A stretch of 38,848 bases of DNA from Gammaproteobacteria bacterium (GTDB lineage Bacteria > Pseudomonadota > Gammaproteobacteria > Pseudomonadales > Pseudohongiellaceae). The translations under genes and the position numbers were made by a program. The notes beneath the pieces are model-generated. The model had not been told where the DNA came from, did not search any database, and saw only the letters and a list, made by a program, of their open reading frames with translations. The stretch lies in assembly GCA_003556835.1 (NCBI GenBank), contig PWQG01000365.1, positions 1 to 38,848 on the forward strand, given 5' to 3'. The number at the start of each line of letters is the position of its first letter. The stretch's first letter is position 1. Of this stretch, positions 1 to 8,092 are shown piece after piece.

Positions 1-458
1 ATGGCGCGCGCGGTATCGGTGCGCCCGAGCACCGCATCCACCGCGTGCTCGAAAGCCGGCAGCGCATCATGGATGAGGAGAAAGGCCAGCAGCTCGCGCT
101 CGGTTTCCCCCAGCCGCAGACTCTGACCCAGAACTGCCAGGTTGCTGGCCAGCGTGCCACGGACTTCGTCATGCATTGACTCATGACGGACCAGCAACTT
201 GCGATAGTGCGCAACAAGGGCGGACCTGTCGTTGACGCTCGCCTCGGGCACCGGCAGCAGCATGCGGGTTTCATCGACGAAACGGGCTGCGTCGAAATCC
301 CGGTTCCAGGCCGCCCCCAGAATGCACAGCGTACGCAACATCCACAGACGGACCTTGGGCTCGTAGCCCGCAAAAACGGGCGAATTGAGTGGCGCACCGT
401 GCGCGCCGAGTGCAGCTGGCTCCGCCAGAGCCCGACTGCAAGTTTGCTGAATTGCCAT
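1..458 (-). CDS. N-terminal part of an unidentified protein (possibly an AAA-type ATPase), running off the left edge
   Basis: Minus-strand frame open from ATG at 458 (GAGGAGA RBS) to position 1: MAIQQTCSRALAEPAALGAHGAPLNSPVFAGYEPKVRLWMLRTLCILG...SLRLGETERELLAFLLIHDALPAFEHAVDAVLGRTDTARA. No catalytic motif lies in the visible part; two upstream in-frame ATGs (near 500 and 521) are possible alternative starts. Confidence 0.55.
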   Translation of the reverse strand, partial: MAIQQTCSRALAEPAALGAHGAPLNSPVFAGYEPKVRLWMLRTLCILGAAWNRDFDAARFVDETRMLLPVPEASVNDRSALVAHYRKLLVRHESMHDEVRGTLASNLAVLGQSLRLGETERELLAFLLIHDALPAFEHAVDAVLGRTDTARA

Positions 459-498
459 CCGATCATCTCCTCTCGATTGGATGGCAAGGTAGTCAGAC

Positions 499-521
499 AT
501 GGCGACAGATTTTGTCGCCAT
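499..521. promoter_or_regulatory. Inverted repeat ATGGCGAC-N7-GTCGCCAT, candidate operator
   Basis: Perfect 8-bp arms; 42 bp upstream of ATG 458. Its 7-bp core arms and spacing match the site at 4457-4477. Confidence 0.6.
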
Positions 522-526
522 AGGAA

Positions 527-1462
527 CTAATGCTTCGAAGAACCGCCTTCCAAGGCCTGATTTGGCGAACTGTCGCTAAAAAGACGCCGAATGCGTTCAA
601 GCTTGTCCAACGCCTCTTTATCATCATCAAAGCGCAAACACATGCCGCTCTGGTCGATTAACTCTATATACCGACCTTGCCCCTCCACCTTCAAATTCTT
701 GGGCTCACCAATTTTGTACTCTTTCTCTAGCACACACCTACCCTTTGGCAAACTCTGCCGAGTGACCAAGGTATTCGCGATACTGATCGAAGGTCGCTTG
801 GTGTGCGAAAAACTCACCACAAAATCAATCCCGTGAATACGGACGAGGAAACCGAGTCTCCCGTTGGACTCTCCCGGATCAAAACCTCGATCATCTCGCC
901 CTTCAAATCCACGAACCTCGAATTCGCGATCGTCGACTGCGGCAAGAAACTCGCTGAGAAAATCGTACGCACCTTCAAGCTGCAGCCTTTCCATCCTTTT
1001 CGAAGAAAACTCCCCTGTTCGCTCACCGCGAGTTCGACGGATGTCTATGTCTGGAAGTTCACCATATTCCCCTTTTGGGCGTACCATGTTGGCGCGGCGC
1101 CCACGATTCTTGTTTAGAAGTTCATCGTAGCCATATACAAAGTTGATCAAAACCGTTTCCACAGAAAATGCTTCTTCCGCCGTTTCAAACCGCCCAACAA
1201 TCATAACCTCTGGTTCATTCCCCGAAGAAAGCAAATCTCTAATCCTGCTCTGCTTATTCGATAACGAAACCGATGCTCGCTCCTCGGTTTGGAGAGGCAG
1301 CACCTCCTTGCTCAGAAATCGCTTGACTTCACCAGTGTGATAAAAGGCTCGATTGCCCTGCCCCTTTCCAACATAGAACGGCTTTCTTTCATCATCCAAA
1401 AGCACGTATACATAATGAGGAAGCAATACGCTTGACTCTAAGGGGGTCGCGTCTTGATTCAT
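527..1462 (-). CDS. GIY-YIG nuclease-domain protein (LEM-3-like/COG3680-like N-terminus)
   Basis: HYVYVLLDDERKPFYVGKGQGNRAFYH...EVMIVGRFETAEEAFSVETVLINFVYGYDELLNKNRG matches the GIY-YIG domain pattern. Confidence 0.75.
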   Translation of the reverse strand: MNQDATPLESSVLLPHYVYVLLDDERKPFYVGKGQGNRAFYHTGEVKRFLSKEVLPLQTEERASVSLSNKQSRIRDLLSSGNEPEVMIVGRFETAEEAFSVETVLINFVYGYDELLNKNRGRRANMVRPKGEYGELPDIDIRRTRGERTGEFSSKRMERLQLEGAYDFLSEFLAAVDDREFEVRGFEGRDDRGFDPGESNGRLGFLVRIHGIDFVVSFSHTKRPSISIANTLVTRQSLPKGRCVLEKEYKIGEPKNLKVEGQGRYIELIDQSGMCLRFDDDKEALDKLERIRRLFSDSSPNQALEGGSSKH

Positions 1463-1689
1463 TTCCTCTCCTTGTACTGTAACTGCGGCTTAACTAGATT
1501 ATGGCGAATCACCCTATAATCGGGCGCTCTTATAACTACTTCGAATTTATCTCGCCAGCCCGACGAATGCACACTGCCTACCAGCAAGATTAGCTATTCG
1601 CTTCGCGAGACGCACATCAAGACACATCGAAAACCCCGTTTTTCGAGGAACCCCTAATAATTTACTATCCTGTGAGGTACACAATGAAA

Positions 1690-3660
1690 TCATGGTCGAG
1701 AAGAGCCGTCAAAGACTAACCAAGCTTGCACAATCATTACCATGGCGAGAGTGTCCAACTCGCAGTAACGCTTGAGTGCATTTTCGGTTTGCGCCCTTTC
1801 CCCCGGGCTCATCATGTCGCACTGAAGACGTGCGTAGGCGGTGGCAGCTGCACCGCCTTCTGCAATGATGCTGGTGCGCTGAGCACGGGTGAAGTCTTCT
1901 GGGAGAAGGCTCTCAGCCAGCTCCCTGAGGCGCTCATACGGATCACCCGCAGTGTCCGGCTGATCGCCAGCCAGCCAACGAAAACCCTCGGCACCCCAAT
2001 TATTGAGGCTCGGAATTCCTCCGGCAACTCCGTACACCGGTTGCGCATAGAGGCGGCGCAATGTCTCCGACGACATGATCATCGCCGGCAGAACCTTCTT
2101 GATCGAACAGCTTCCATTCGTGGCCGGATGGAAGTAAACCTTCTGGGCCAGGTTGCGGAGGTCGACCATCTCGCGCTCGCCGCCTTCCTCTACAAGCGCA
2201 GACAGGAAGGTCACCAACTCGGTTTTATCTGAGAGCGGTGCGGCGTCGTTCTCAAGTTGAGCGATGATGTTGGTCAGAGTCGTCTTCTCATGCGCGGCCC
2301 ACATGAAGACAGTCCCCGTGTCAACCTGCAGTGCGCTTTTGAGGGCACGAGCGAATTCGTAGTTCGGGAAGACACCCGGCGCGGTGCACAAAAACTGGCT
2401 TTGGTGCCGCACTCCGCCGTCTTCATCGATCGTGTGATGTGAAAACTGGAAAGCGATCGTTTCGTAGGGGCGTCGGCCCCGGTGAAAAGGAAGCGGGCTA
2501 ACTGCCGTCTCGAAGTCGATCATATGCAGCGGATACCGCCAGCTTGCGGATGCCTGGCTGAAGCACGCACGGTCGAAATAGTAACCCCCGCCATCCAACG
2601 CTGCGGGAATACCCTCAACCTGAAGGAGTTGGCGTTGCGACTTGGTCAGCCCACCGGAACCGGGTTCTATCTCTGTGGCTCTGATATCTTCGGGTCCTAC
2701 CTGATGAAGTGCAAACACGCCGCGATCGATCAGCCCCTGCTTGTTTCCGTAATTCCAGAGGTCGAGCACAGTAGTCGCGGGAAAACTTTCATCGTCCCAG
2801 CCAGTTGCCCTCTTCCAGCATTCATGGAATCCACTCTTGAGTGAGTCGTTCAGCCCCGCTCGGAACTGACAGTCGCCACACTGCTTACCGATGGGCGTAT
2901 CGATTCGCTTGTCGTCGGCATAGTGCGTCGCGAAGAACTGGGCAGTCTCTTCAAAAGCCCCCTTTCCACCAGGGTATTTCAGAGGTTCGTTGAGAATCCG
3001 CTCGACATATTCATCAATATCGATTCTCTGAAGCACATCCTCGGCCACCTGACGCAAGTCAACGTCTTCACGGCGCAGCACCTCGACGTGGGAGTCCTTT
3101 TCAAGTCTGAACATCTGGCTGAGTCCATCAACTTCCACCGCTTTCGCCTTATTGGGCATCATCAGCGAGGTTGTGATCTCCATGCTCGGAAAAGCCTTCC
3201 GCAGCACCCAGGTCTGAAAGGCCGCGTCCTGAAGATAAGGCAGCATGGCTGGTACGAATCCGCCCCTCTTTCCGACGAAAACGTTCTCTTTAGCTGGATC
3301 GTATCCCTTCGACTTGACCTCGATGATCTCAAGGCGATTGCCCGTCCTGATCAGAATGTCGACTCGCACGAGAAAGTTGTCGAACCTGATTGCCGGCTCG
3401 AAGAGAACCAGATCGTCTTCCCCCTTCAGCAGTTCGAGCGTGTCTGAGACTGCATCCAATGGACTCCTGGTCCGAACCTCCTTGCCATCTGGATAGAGTT
3501 GCTTGGCCAACTCTCCAACCTGATGCCCGCCCTCGGCCAGCATTTGGAGAAACTCGTCATCGTCCCGAAGATCAGCATAGATGTCGCGCTTCGCCGTGTA
3601 GAAGAGTTTGGTTGGGCACTCGACGGCAAGCTTGAAGCGAGACTTAGACAACAGGCGCAT
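1690..3660 (-). CDS. DUF2779 protein: Cas4-like PD-(D/E)XK nuclease domain fused to a DEDD (RNase H-fold) exonuclease domain
   Basis: Starts at MRLLSKSRFKLAVEC. NFLVRVDILIRTGNRLEIIEVKSKGYDP (nuclease core); N-terminal Cys plus CGDCQF...HECW (possible Fe-S ligands); HMIDFETAVSP...RPYETIAFQFSHH and YCELDTLAMV (DEDD-like motifs). Confidence 0.78.
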   Translation of the reverse strand: MRLLSKSRFKLAVECPTKLFYTAKRDIYADLRDDDEFLQMLAEGGHQVGELAKQLYPDGKEVRTRSPLDAVSDTLELLKGEDDLVLFEPAIRFDNFLVRVDILIRTGNRLEIIEVKSKGYDPAKENVFVGKRGGFVPAMLPYLQDAAFQTWVLRKAFPSMEITTSLMMPNKAKAVEVDGLSQMFRLEKDSHVEVLRREDVDLRQVAEDVLQRIDIDEYVERILNEPLKYPGGKGAFEETAQFFATHYADDKRIDTPIGKQCGDCQFRAGLNDSLKSGFHECWKRATGWDDESFPATTVLDLWNYGNKQGLIDRGVFALHQVGPEDIRATEIEPGSGGLTKSQRQLLQVEGIPAALDGGGYYFDRACFSQASASWRYPLHMIDFETAVSPLPFHRGRRPYETIAFQFSHHTIDEDGGVRHQSQFLCTAPGVFPNYEFARALKSALQVDTGTVFMWAAHEKTTLTNIIAQLENDAAPLSDKTELVTFLSALVEEGGEREMVDLRNLAQKVYFHPATNGSCSIKKVLPAMIMSSETLRRLYAQPVYGVAGGIPSLNNWGAEGFRWLAGDQPDTAGDPYERLRELAESLLPEDFTRAQRTSIIAEGGAAATAYARLQCDMMSPGERAQTENALKRYCELDTLAMVMIVQAWLVFDGSSRP

Positions 3661-4414
3661 ATTTTCCCCCTTTCTCCGTTGCGATGTGATCATCGAAGAC
3701 GATGCCTTTGGAGCATTGCGCGTAGTAGGGGCACTCGTAGGGCGAGAAGCAGTGATCGCCGACTGGGACAACCGGAGCCTCGTCGCTGGCCAGAACGCTG
3801 TGAAAATCAGCGACCCGCTCGCCGAGTTCGGCCTGGACCTTCAGGCAATGCTCGGTTTCGTCGGAGAACCGGAACAGCGCCTGCGGATCGTAGTCACCGC
3901 CGGGATAAACGTAAGCACGATCGAGGCCGAGAACGCCGGCCCGAACGACACGGAGGCCAGCGCCGGTCAACACCCAGTGCTGGATGGCCACATCCAGCCG
4001 ATAGGGCGCTTTGTCGAGATCCGTCGACGACTTGACCTCGACCAGCTCCCAGCCGTCCGGATGCCGAACCAGGATATCGACTCGGACGAATACGCCCTCA
4101 TGCTCGATGGCCGCCTCGAAGATGGCGGGAACGGTGGGATCGGCCATCAGCCGCTCGGTATCGGCGAGCGCTGCCGCCCGTTCCCACGGCTCGTGGCCGA
4201 CGAGAACACCATCCAGATAGCGCTGTCGTGCCAGCTCCCCCACCCTGATTCCGACTTCAAATCTCGCCTTGATGCTTTCCGAATAGGCTGCTGCGAGATC
4301 GCGATGGTAGACATCGTTGTACAAGCGCAGGACGCACTGGTCCCCAGCGGCAAATCGCGTCTTGGTCAGATGAGCAGACGGGCGCTTGGCGGTTTGATTC
4401 GATGGTGATGTCAA
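3644..4414 (-). CDS. Cas4-like PD-(D/E)XK nuclease with a putative Fe-S cluster
   Basis: GVFVRVDILVRHPDGWELVEVKSSTDL plus DQCVLRLY and CFSPYECPYYAQC. The ORF is open from ATG 4447; TTG 4414 has the better RBS (GGGAGGGG). Confidence 0.75.
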   Translation of the reverse strand: MTSPSNQTAKRPSAHLTKTRFAAGDQCVLRLYNDVYHRDLAAAYSESIKARFEVGIRVGELARQRYLDGVLVGHEPWERAAALADTERLMADPTVPAIFEAAIEHEGVFVRVDILVRHPDGWELVEVKSSTDLDKAPYRLDVAIQHWVLTGAGLRVVRAGVLGLDRAYVYPGGDYDPQALFRFSDETEHCLKVQAELGERVADFHSVLASDEAPVVPVGDHCFSPYECPYYAQCSKGIVFDDHIATEKGGKYAPVV

Positions 4415-4456
4415 ATCTACCCCTCCCTGGATTGAGCTGGACAGCATGCATACAGA

Positions 4457-4477
4457 TGGCGACGATTACTGTCGCCA
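4457..4477. promoter_or_regulatory. Inverted repeat TGGCGAC-N7-GTCGCCA, candidate operator
   Basis: Same arms and spacer length as 499-521; 43 bp upstream of TTG 4414. Confidence 0.6.
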
Positions 4478-4528
4478 ACTGCGAAAGCTTGGGACAGCTT
4501 TCGGGGAATCCGCCGATTGCCAACCTGC

Positions 4529-5518
4529 CTAATCGTACCGCCTCAGGGTCTTCTCTGCATCCTCGCGAAGGGACTGGCGGAGCTGTTCAGGCCCGACAAC
4601 CTCGACCTCCGAGCCGAACGCCTTGAGCCACCAACGCAGTCGTTCCGAGTCGATGAGGGTGGCACGGATCTCGACCCGCCCGTCGTCTAACCCCACATGC
4701 GTCTGGTCCGCGCTCAGGGGCGTCTCCAGCAGGGACTTCGCGGCAGCGGCATCGAAACGCGCGACCAGTCCGATCTGCTGCCCGCGGGCGTAGTCAAAGC
4801 CGCCATCGCGTATGTAGCGGTCCAGATCGAAATCCGGCGGTTCCTTCGCCACCTCATCCAGCAGCCGCGCATCACTCATCCGGTGAAGTACCAACTGGCG
4901 GACGTCGCTGAAGTCGAATACCGTGGCCAGCAGGTAGTGAACCGAGTCGCGGACGACCAGCGCCAGCGGATGCAGAAGGAGGGTTCGCGGTGCCTCTCGA
5001 TCGCGATTGGTATATGCCACCTCGATCTTGCGCTGCTGCAGCAGACCCTGGTAGACGGCGTCCAGCACTTGAGTCGGCGTATCCGGCGCCTGCAACTGCA
5101 GGTGCCGGGGCAGCATGCGAACGCGCTGACTCCAGCGCCGCAGGTTGCCCTCGGAAACCTGCTCGAGATAGCCCCGCGCGGCTTGGAAATGCGGCTCGAT
5201 TTCCCGCAGCAGGCTTCTGGGCAAAAGCGGCTGCAGATGCTGCTCGATCAGGTGCCAGCTCAGTGCCGACAGGGAATCGTGGCCCGGCAGGGTCACCGTC
5301 TCGGCATGCGGCGCCCAGTACCAGCGCGGTCGGTCGGACTCATCGCAAACCAGCGGAAAGGGGGCCGACAGCTTGACCAGATCGCGCTGAATCGTGCGCA
5401 GGTCGACACTGAAATCCCGCGCCGCCAGCGCCGACTGCAAGGCGGCAGTGGTCATGCCCGGCGGACGCCGCGGTATCAGCCCGAGCATGGTGATTTGCCT
5501 CAGCGTGGTATCTGCCAT
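4529..5518 (-). CDS. WYL-domain transcriptional regulator
   Basis: MADTTLRQITMLGLIPRRPPGMTTAALQSAL...DLRTIQRDLVKLS (winged HTH) followed by a WYL-type region VAYTNRDREAPRTLLLHPLALVVRDSVHYLLATVFDFSDVRQLVLHRMSDARLL; RBS AAAGGAG upstream. Confidence 0.88.
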   Translation of the reverse strand: MADTTLRQITMLGLIPRRPPGMTTAALQSALAARDFSVDLRTIQRDLVKLSAPFPLVCDESDRPRWYWAPHAETVTLPGHDSLSALSWHLIEQHLQPLLPRSLLREIEPHFQAARGYLEQVSEGNLRRWSQRVRMLPRHLQLQAPDTPTQVLDAVYQGLLQQRKIEVAYTNRDREAPRTLLLHPLALVVRDSVHYLLATVFDFSDVRQLVLHRMSDARLLDEVAKEPPDFDLDRYIRDGGFDYARGQQIGLVARFDAAAAKSLLETPLSADQTHVGLDDGRVEIRATLIDSERLRWWLKAFGSEVEVVGPEQLRQSLREDAEKTLRRYD

Positions 5519-5532
5519 GATGTCCCCGACTC

Positions 5533-5555
5533 CTTTACCCGGGACGATGGTAAAG
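5533..5555. promoter_or_regulatory. Inverted repeat CTTTACC-N9-GGTAAAG just upstream of the WYL gene
   Basis: Perfect 7-bp arms overlapping the ribosome-binding region; possible autoregulatory or mRNA hairpin element. Confidence 0.35.
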
Positions 5556-5743
5556 CCAGTTCCAGAATGGATTCCAGTCTTTGCTAAAAAAACGACGACG
5601 CCGCACGCTGAGGCGACAAGCCGATACGCAGAAAGGCTCCGCGACCGCGGCATTGACCGCATCGGGGCCCAACACGATAATAGTAGCGCAGGCGTTGCAC
5701 AAGCCGCACTCCAGCGGCACTTTGGCCTAATCGGATCCAAGCA

Positions 5744-7483
5744 ATGGCAAACAAAGATGGGGACTCAGGACGTCTGGCCGACACTCTGGCCTGGATGCGA
5801 GCACATGAATGGTGGGTTGTTGCCGGCTTTGCACTGCTGGCATTTCTGATGGGGCTTGCTGGCGCCTGGCTGCACTTTCGTGCGGAGGGGATGACGGCGC
5901 AGCTGCACGATCTTGCCTATCTGAGCCTGCGCCTCTTTGGCCTTGATTACGACCTCGAAGGTCCTGACGGCTTACCCTACGCACCCAGCAACTGGCTGTT
6001 GCAGTCAGCGCGCTTTCTCGCTCCCGGCGTTCTCGCCTACGGTCTGTTCCGGCTCATTTTTCTTGCTGTCAGAGACATGTTTTCGCTGTTCAGCATTTCC
6101 GACTGGAAAGATCATGCCGTGATCTGCGGCGCTGGAGAGCGCGGCAAAAGGCTTGCGCTCACCCTCGTTGAACAAGACCATCGCGTGGTCGTGATGGAGA
6201 AGGATGAGGAAAATGAGAACCTGCTCGAACTCAGAGAAGCTGGCATCAAAGTGGTCATAGGCTCCGCTACCGACCCACTTCACCAGAAAGAGGCCCGCTT
6301 GGCGCAGGCCAGCTTGGTAGCGGCAGTTCTGCCCAACCCACAGAGTAATGTGGAAATATCGATTGAAGCGGCCAAGGTGATGCGCCAGTATCGCCGCATT
6401 AACCCAGATGCTGGCGAGGCCAGCATCCATGCGCACGTGCCCAGAGAGCTCGCCGAGGTCTTCGAGAATGAACCACCCTTCTCGAATTCGACCGACGGTG
6501 TGCAGTGCCGATTCTTTGACCACCACGCCACCGCCGCGAGAACGCTAGCGCTCGATACCATCAAGTGCCTTGTCCCAGGTTTTCTGCACAATCCCAGAGC
6601 CCCCCGGATTCTGATCGCTGGCAATGAACGGTTCCCGGCCAATTTTGCCGCGCAAATCCTTCCATTGCTCCAGCTGCCAAATTGCGGTGTTCCGGAAATC
6701 GAGATCGTATCAGACGATATTGATGTCATCCGCAAGCGGTTACCGGTCGCCCACCCTCAATTGAATTTGGTCGCCAATCTCCAGCTTGAGCAAATGGATC
6801 GGGGACAGATTCTGTCCTGCGATAGTCTTGGTCGCTGCGGCGAGTGGTTCAGGCGGCCACACGATATCGTTGTCATTGCATTCAATGACGATTTCGATAG
6901 CCTGAAATTCGCCCGTTCAATTCGACAACTCTGTTCGGGCAATGGCGCGCCGGCCATGGAGGTAATTGTCGGACTACGGCCGACCAGCAACCTGATGCGA
7001 CTGCAGTCGGACTCAGACAAATCAACCACCCGTTACGGCCGCCTTGTGGATCTGATCGAGTTAGGATGCAGTTCGCAAGTCGTATTTGATCAAACAATTG
7101 ATCGCGGAGCACGGTCAGCTCACGAGAACTATCTGGAGTCGATATCCGGGGATGAATCCCATGGCCAAAGTGAGTCCCATAGGCCCTGGGACACACTAGC
7201 CGAGGAGTTCAAGAATTCCAACCGCAGGCTTGTTGACCACAATCAGCTCAAGCAGGTCATTCTCAAGGCAGATCATTCAAATGACATGATCGAAGCGCTC
7301 AGTGAAGCCGAGCATCGAAGCTGGACCGCCGAGCGTATAGTTGGCGGCTGGCGGCACCATGAAGTTCGCGACGATGCGAAGCGACTTCATCCAGACATAG
7401 TGCCGTACGGCGACCTCTCGGAAAAGGCCAAGGACAAGGACAGGAAAAACGTCAGAGCTGTTCTCGCCCCAACTGAATCCTGA
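5744..7483 (+). CDS. Membrane-anchored TrkA-N protein with two Rossmann-like domains and a C-terminal RyR domain
   Basis: Two hydrophobic N-terminal segments; HAVICGAGERGKRLALTLVEQDHRVVVMEKDEEN (TrkA-N); PRILIAGNERFPANFAAQILP (second Rossmann-like segment); IEALSEAEHRSWTAERIVGGWRHHEVRDDAKRLHPDIVPYGDLSEKAKDKDR (RyR). Confidence 0.82.
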   Translation: MANKDGDSGRLADTLAWMRAHEWWVVAGFALLAFLMGLAGAWLHFRAEGMTAQLHDLAYLSLRLFGLDYDLEGPDGLPYAPSNWLLQSARFLAPGVLAYGLFRLIFLAVRDMFSLFSISDWKDHAVICGAGERGKRLALTLVEQDHRVVVMEKDEENENLLELREAGIKVVIGSATDPLHQKEARLAQASLVAAVLPNPQSNVEISIEAAKVMRQYRRINPDAGEASIHAHVPRELAEVFENEPPFSNSTDGVQCRFFDHHATAARTLALDTIKCLVPGFLHNPRAPRILIAGNERFPANFAAQILPLLQLPNCGVPEIEIVSDDIDVIRKRLPVAHPQLNLVANLQLEQMDRGQILSCDSLGRCGEWFRRPHDIVVIAFNDDFDSLKFARSIRQLCSGNGAPAMEVIVGLRPTSNLMRLQSDSDKSTTRYGRLVDLIELGCSSQVVFDQTIDRGARSAHENYLESISGDESHGQSESHRPWDTLAEEFKNSNRRLVDHNQLKQVILKADHSNDMIEALSEAEHRSWTAERIVGGWRHHEVRDDAKRLHPDIVPYGDLSEKAKDKDRKNVRAVLAPTES

Positions 7484-7492
7484 CTGGGTCCA

Positions 7493-7891
7493 TCATGCTC
7501 CGGCATCGATCCGCGCTCGAACGGCATCATCATCCCATGTGTCGGAATACATGCAATAAAACAAGGTATCTCTGAAACGGTGGAAAATGCTTGTTTTCTG
7601 CTCATCCGAAAACCTCTCCAGTTCCTGAAACCACCAATTCCCAGAAATGTAAGACATCAACCACTCGTTGATGCCATCATACGCTTCTTCGTCATCCAAG
7701 GCCTCGTATTCTTCCCGCAAATCGTCGAGCCCCTCCGGGAAGCTTTCGATCAACCACTCGCCCATTAGACGGTCCACCTGGTCTGCTTTCTCGTCATGAA
7801 TCAGGTTATATACCTCCAGATCAGAGATCAGTTTATTGAGCCTTTCAAAATCTTCTTTGATGTTTGATTCATTCACTCTATAGCGTGTCAT
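7493..7891 (-). CDS. Small acidic hypothetical protein
   Basis: 132-aa ORF with plausible acidic composition; converges on the TrkA-RyR gene. No family recognised. Confidence 0.5.
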   Translation of the reverse strand: MTRYRVNESNIKEDFERLNKLISDLEVYNLIHDEKADQVDRLMGEWLIESFPEGLDDLREEYEALDDEEAYDGINEWLMSYISGNWWFQELERFSDEQKTSIFHRFRDTLFYCMYSDTWDDDAVRARIDAGA

Positions 7892-8092
7892 AACAGTTCT
7901 CTCAATATTAGCAAATAGTTGATGACCTATTTCGTGTGTTTAGGCCCCGTCTCAAGATTTGAAATCAAACCACCTTCGACTTCATGCCCATCCAAATCCT
8001 CTTAATAGCTCCATTCGAGGTGCCGCGCGGAGATTGATTGCTGCCGCAATGAAAGGCGATTCGAATACCCACACCTACAAGGCACTATGTAA

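Noticed and set aside
183-530. Plus-strand 115-aa ORF at the left end
   Set aside because: Antisense to the better-supported minus-strand reading frame starting at ATG 458; composition looks like a shadow ORF.
5744-7483. Classical potassium channel
   Set aside because: TrkA-N domains are present but no TVGYG-type selectivity filter occurs between the hydrophobic segments.
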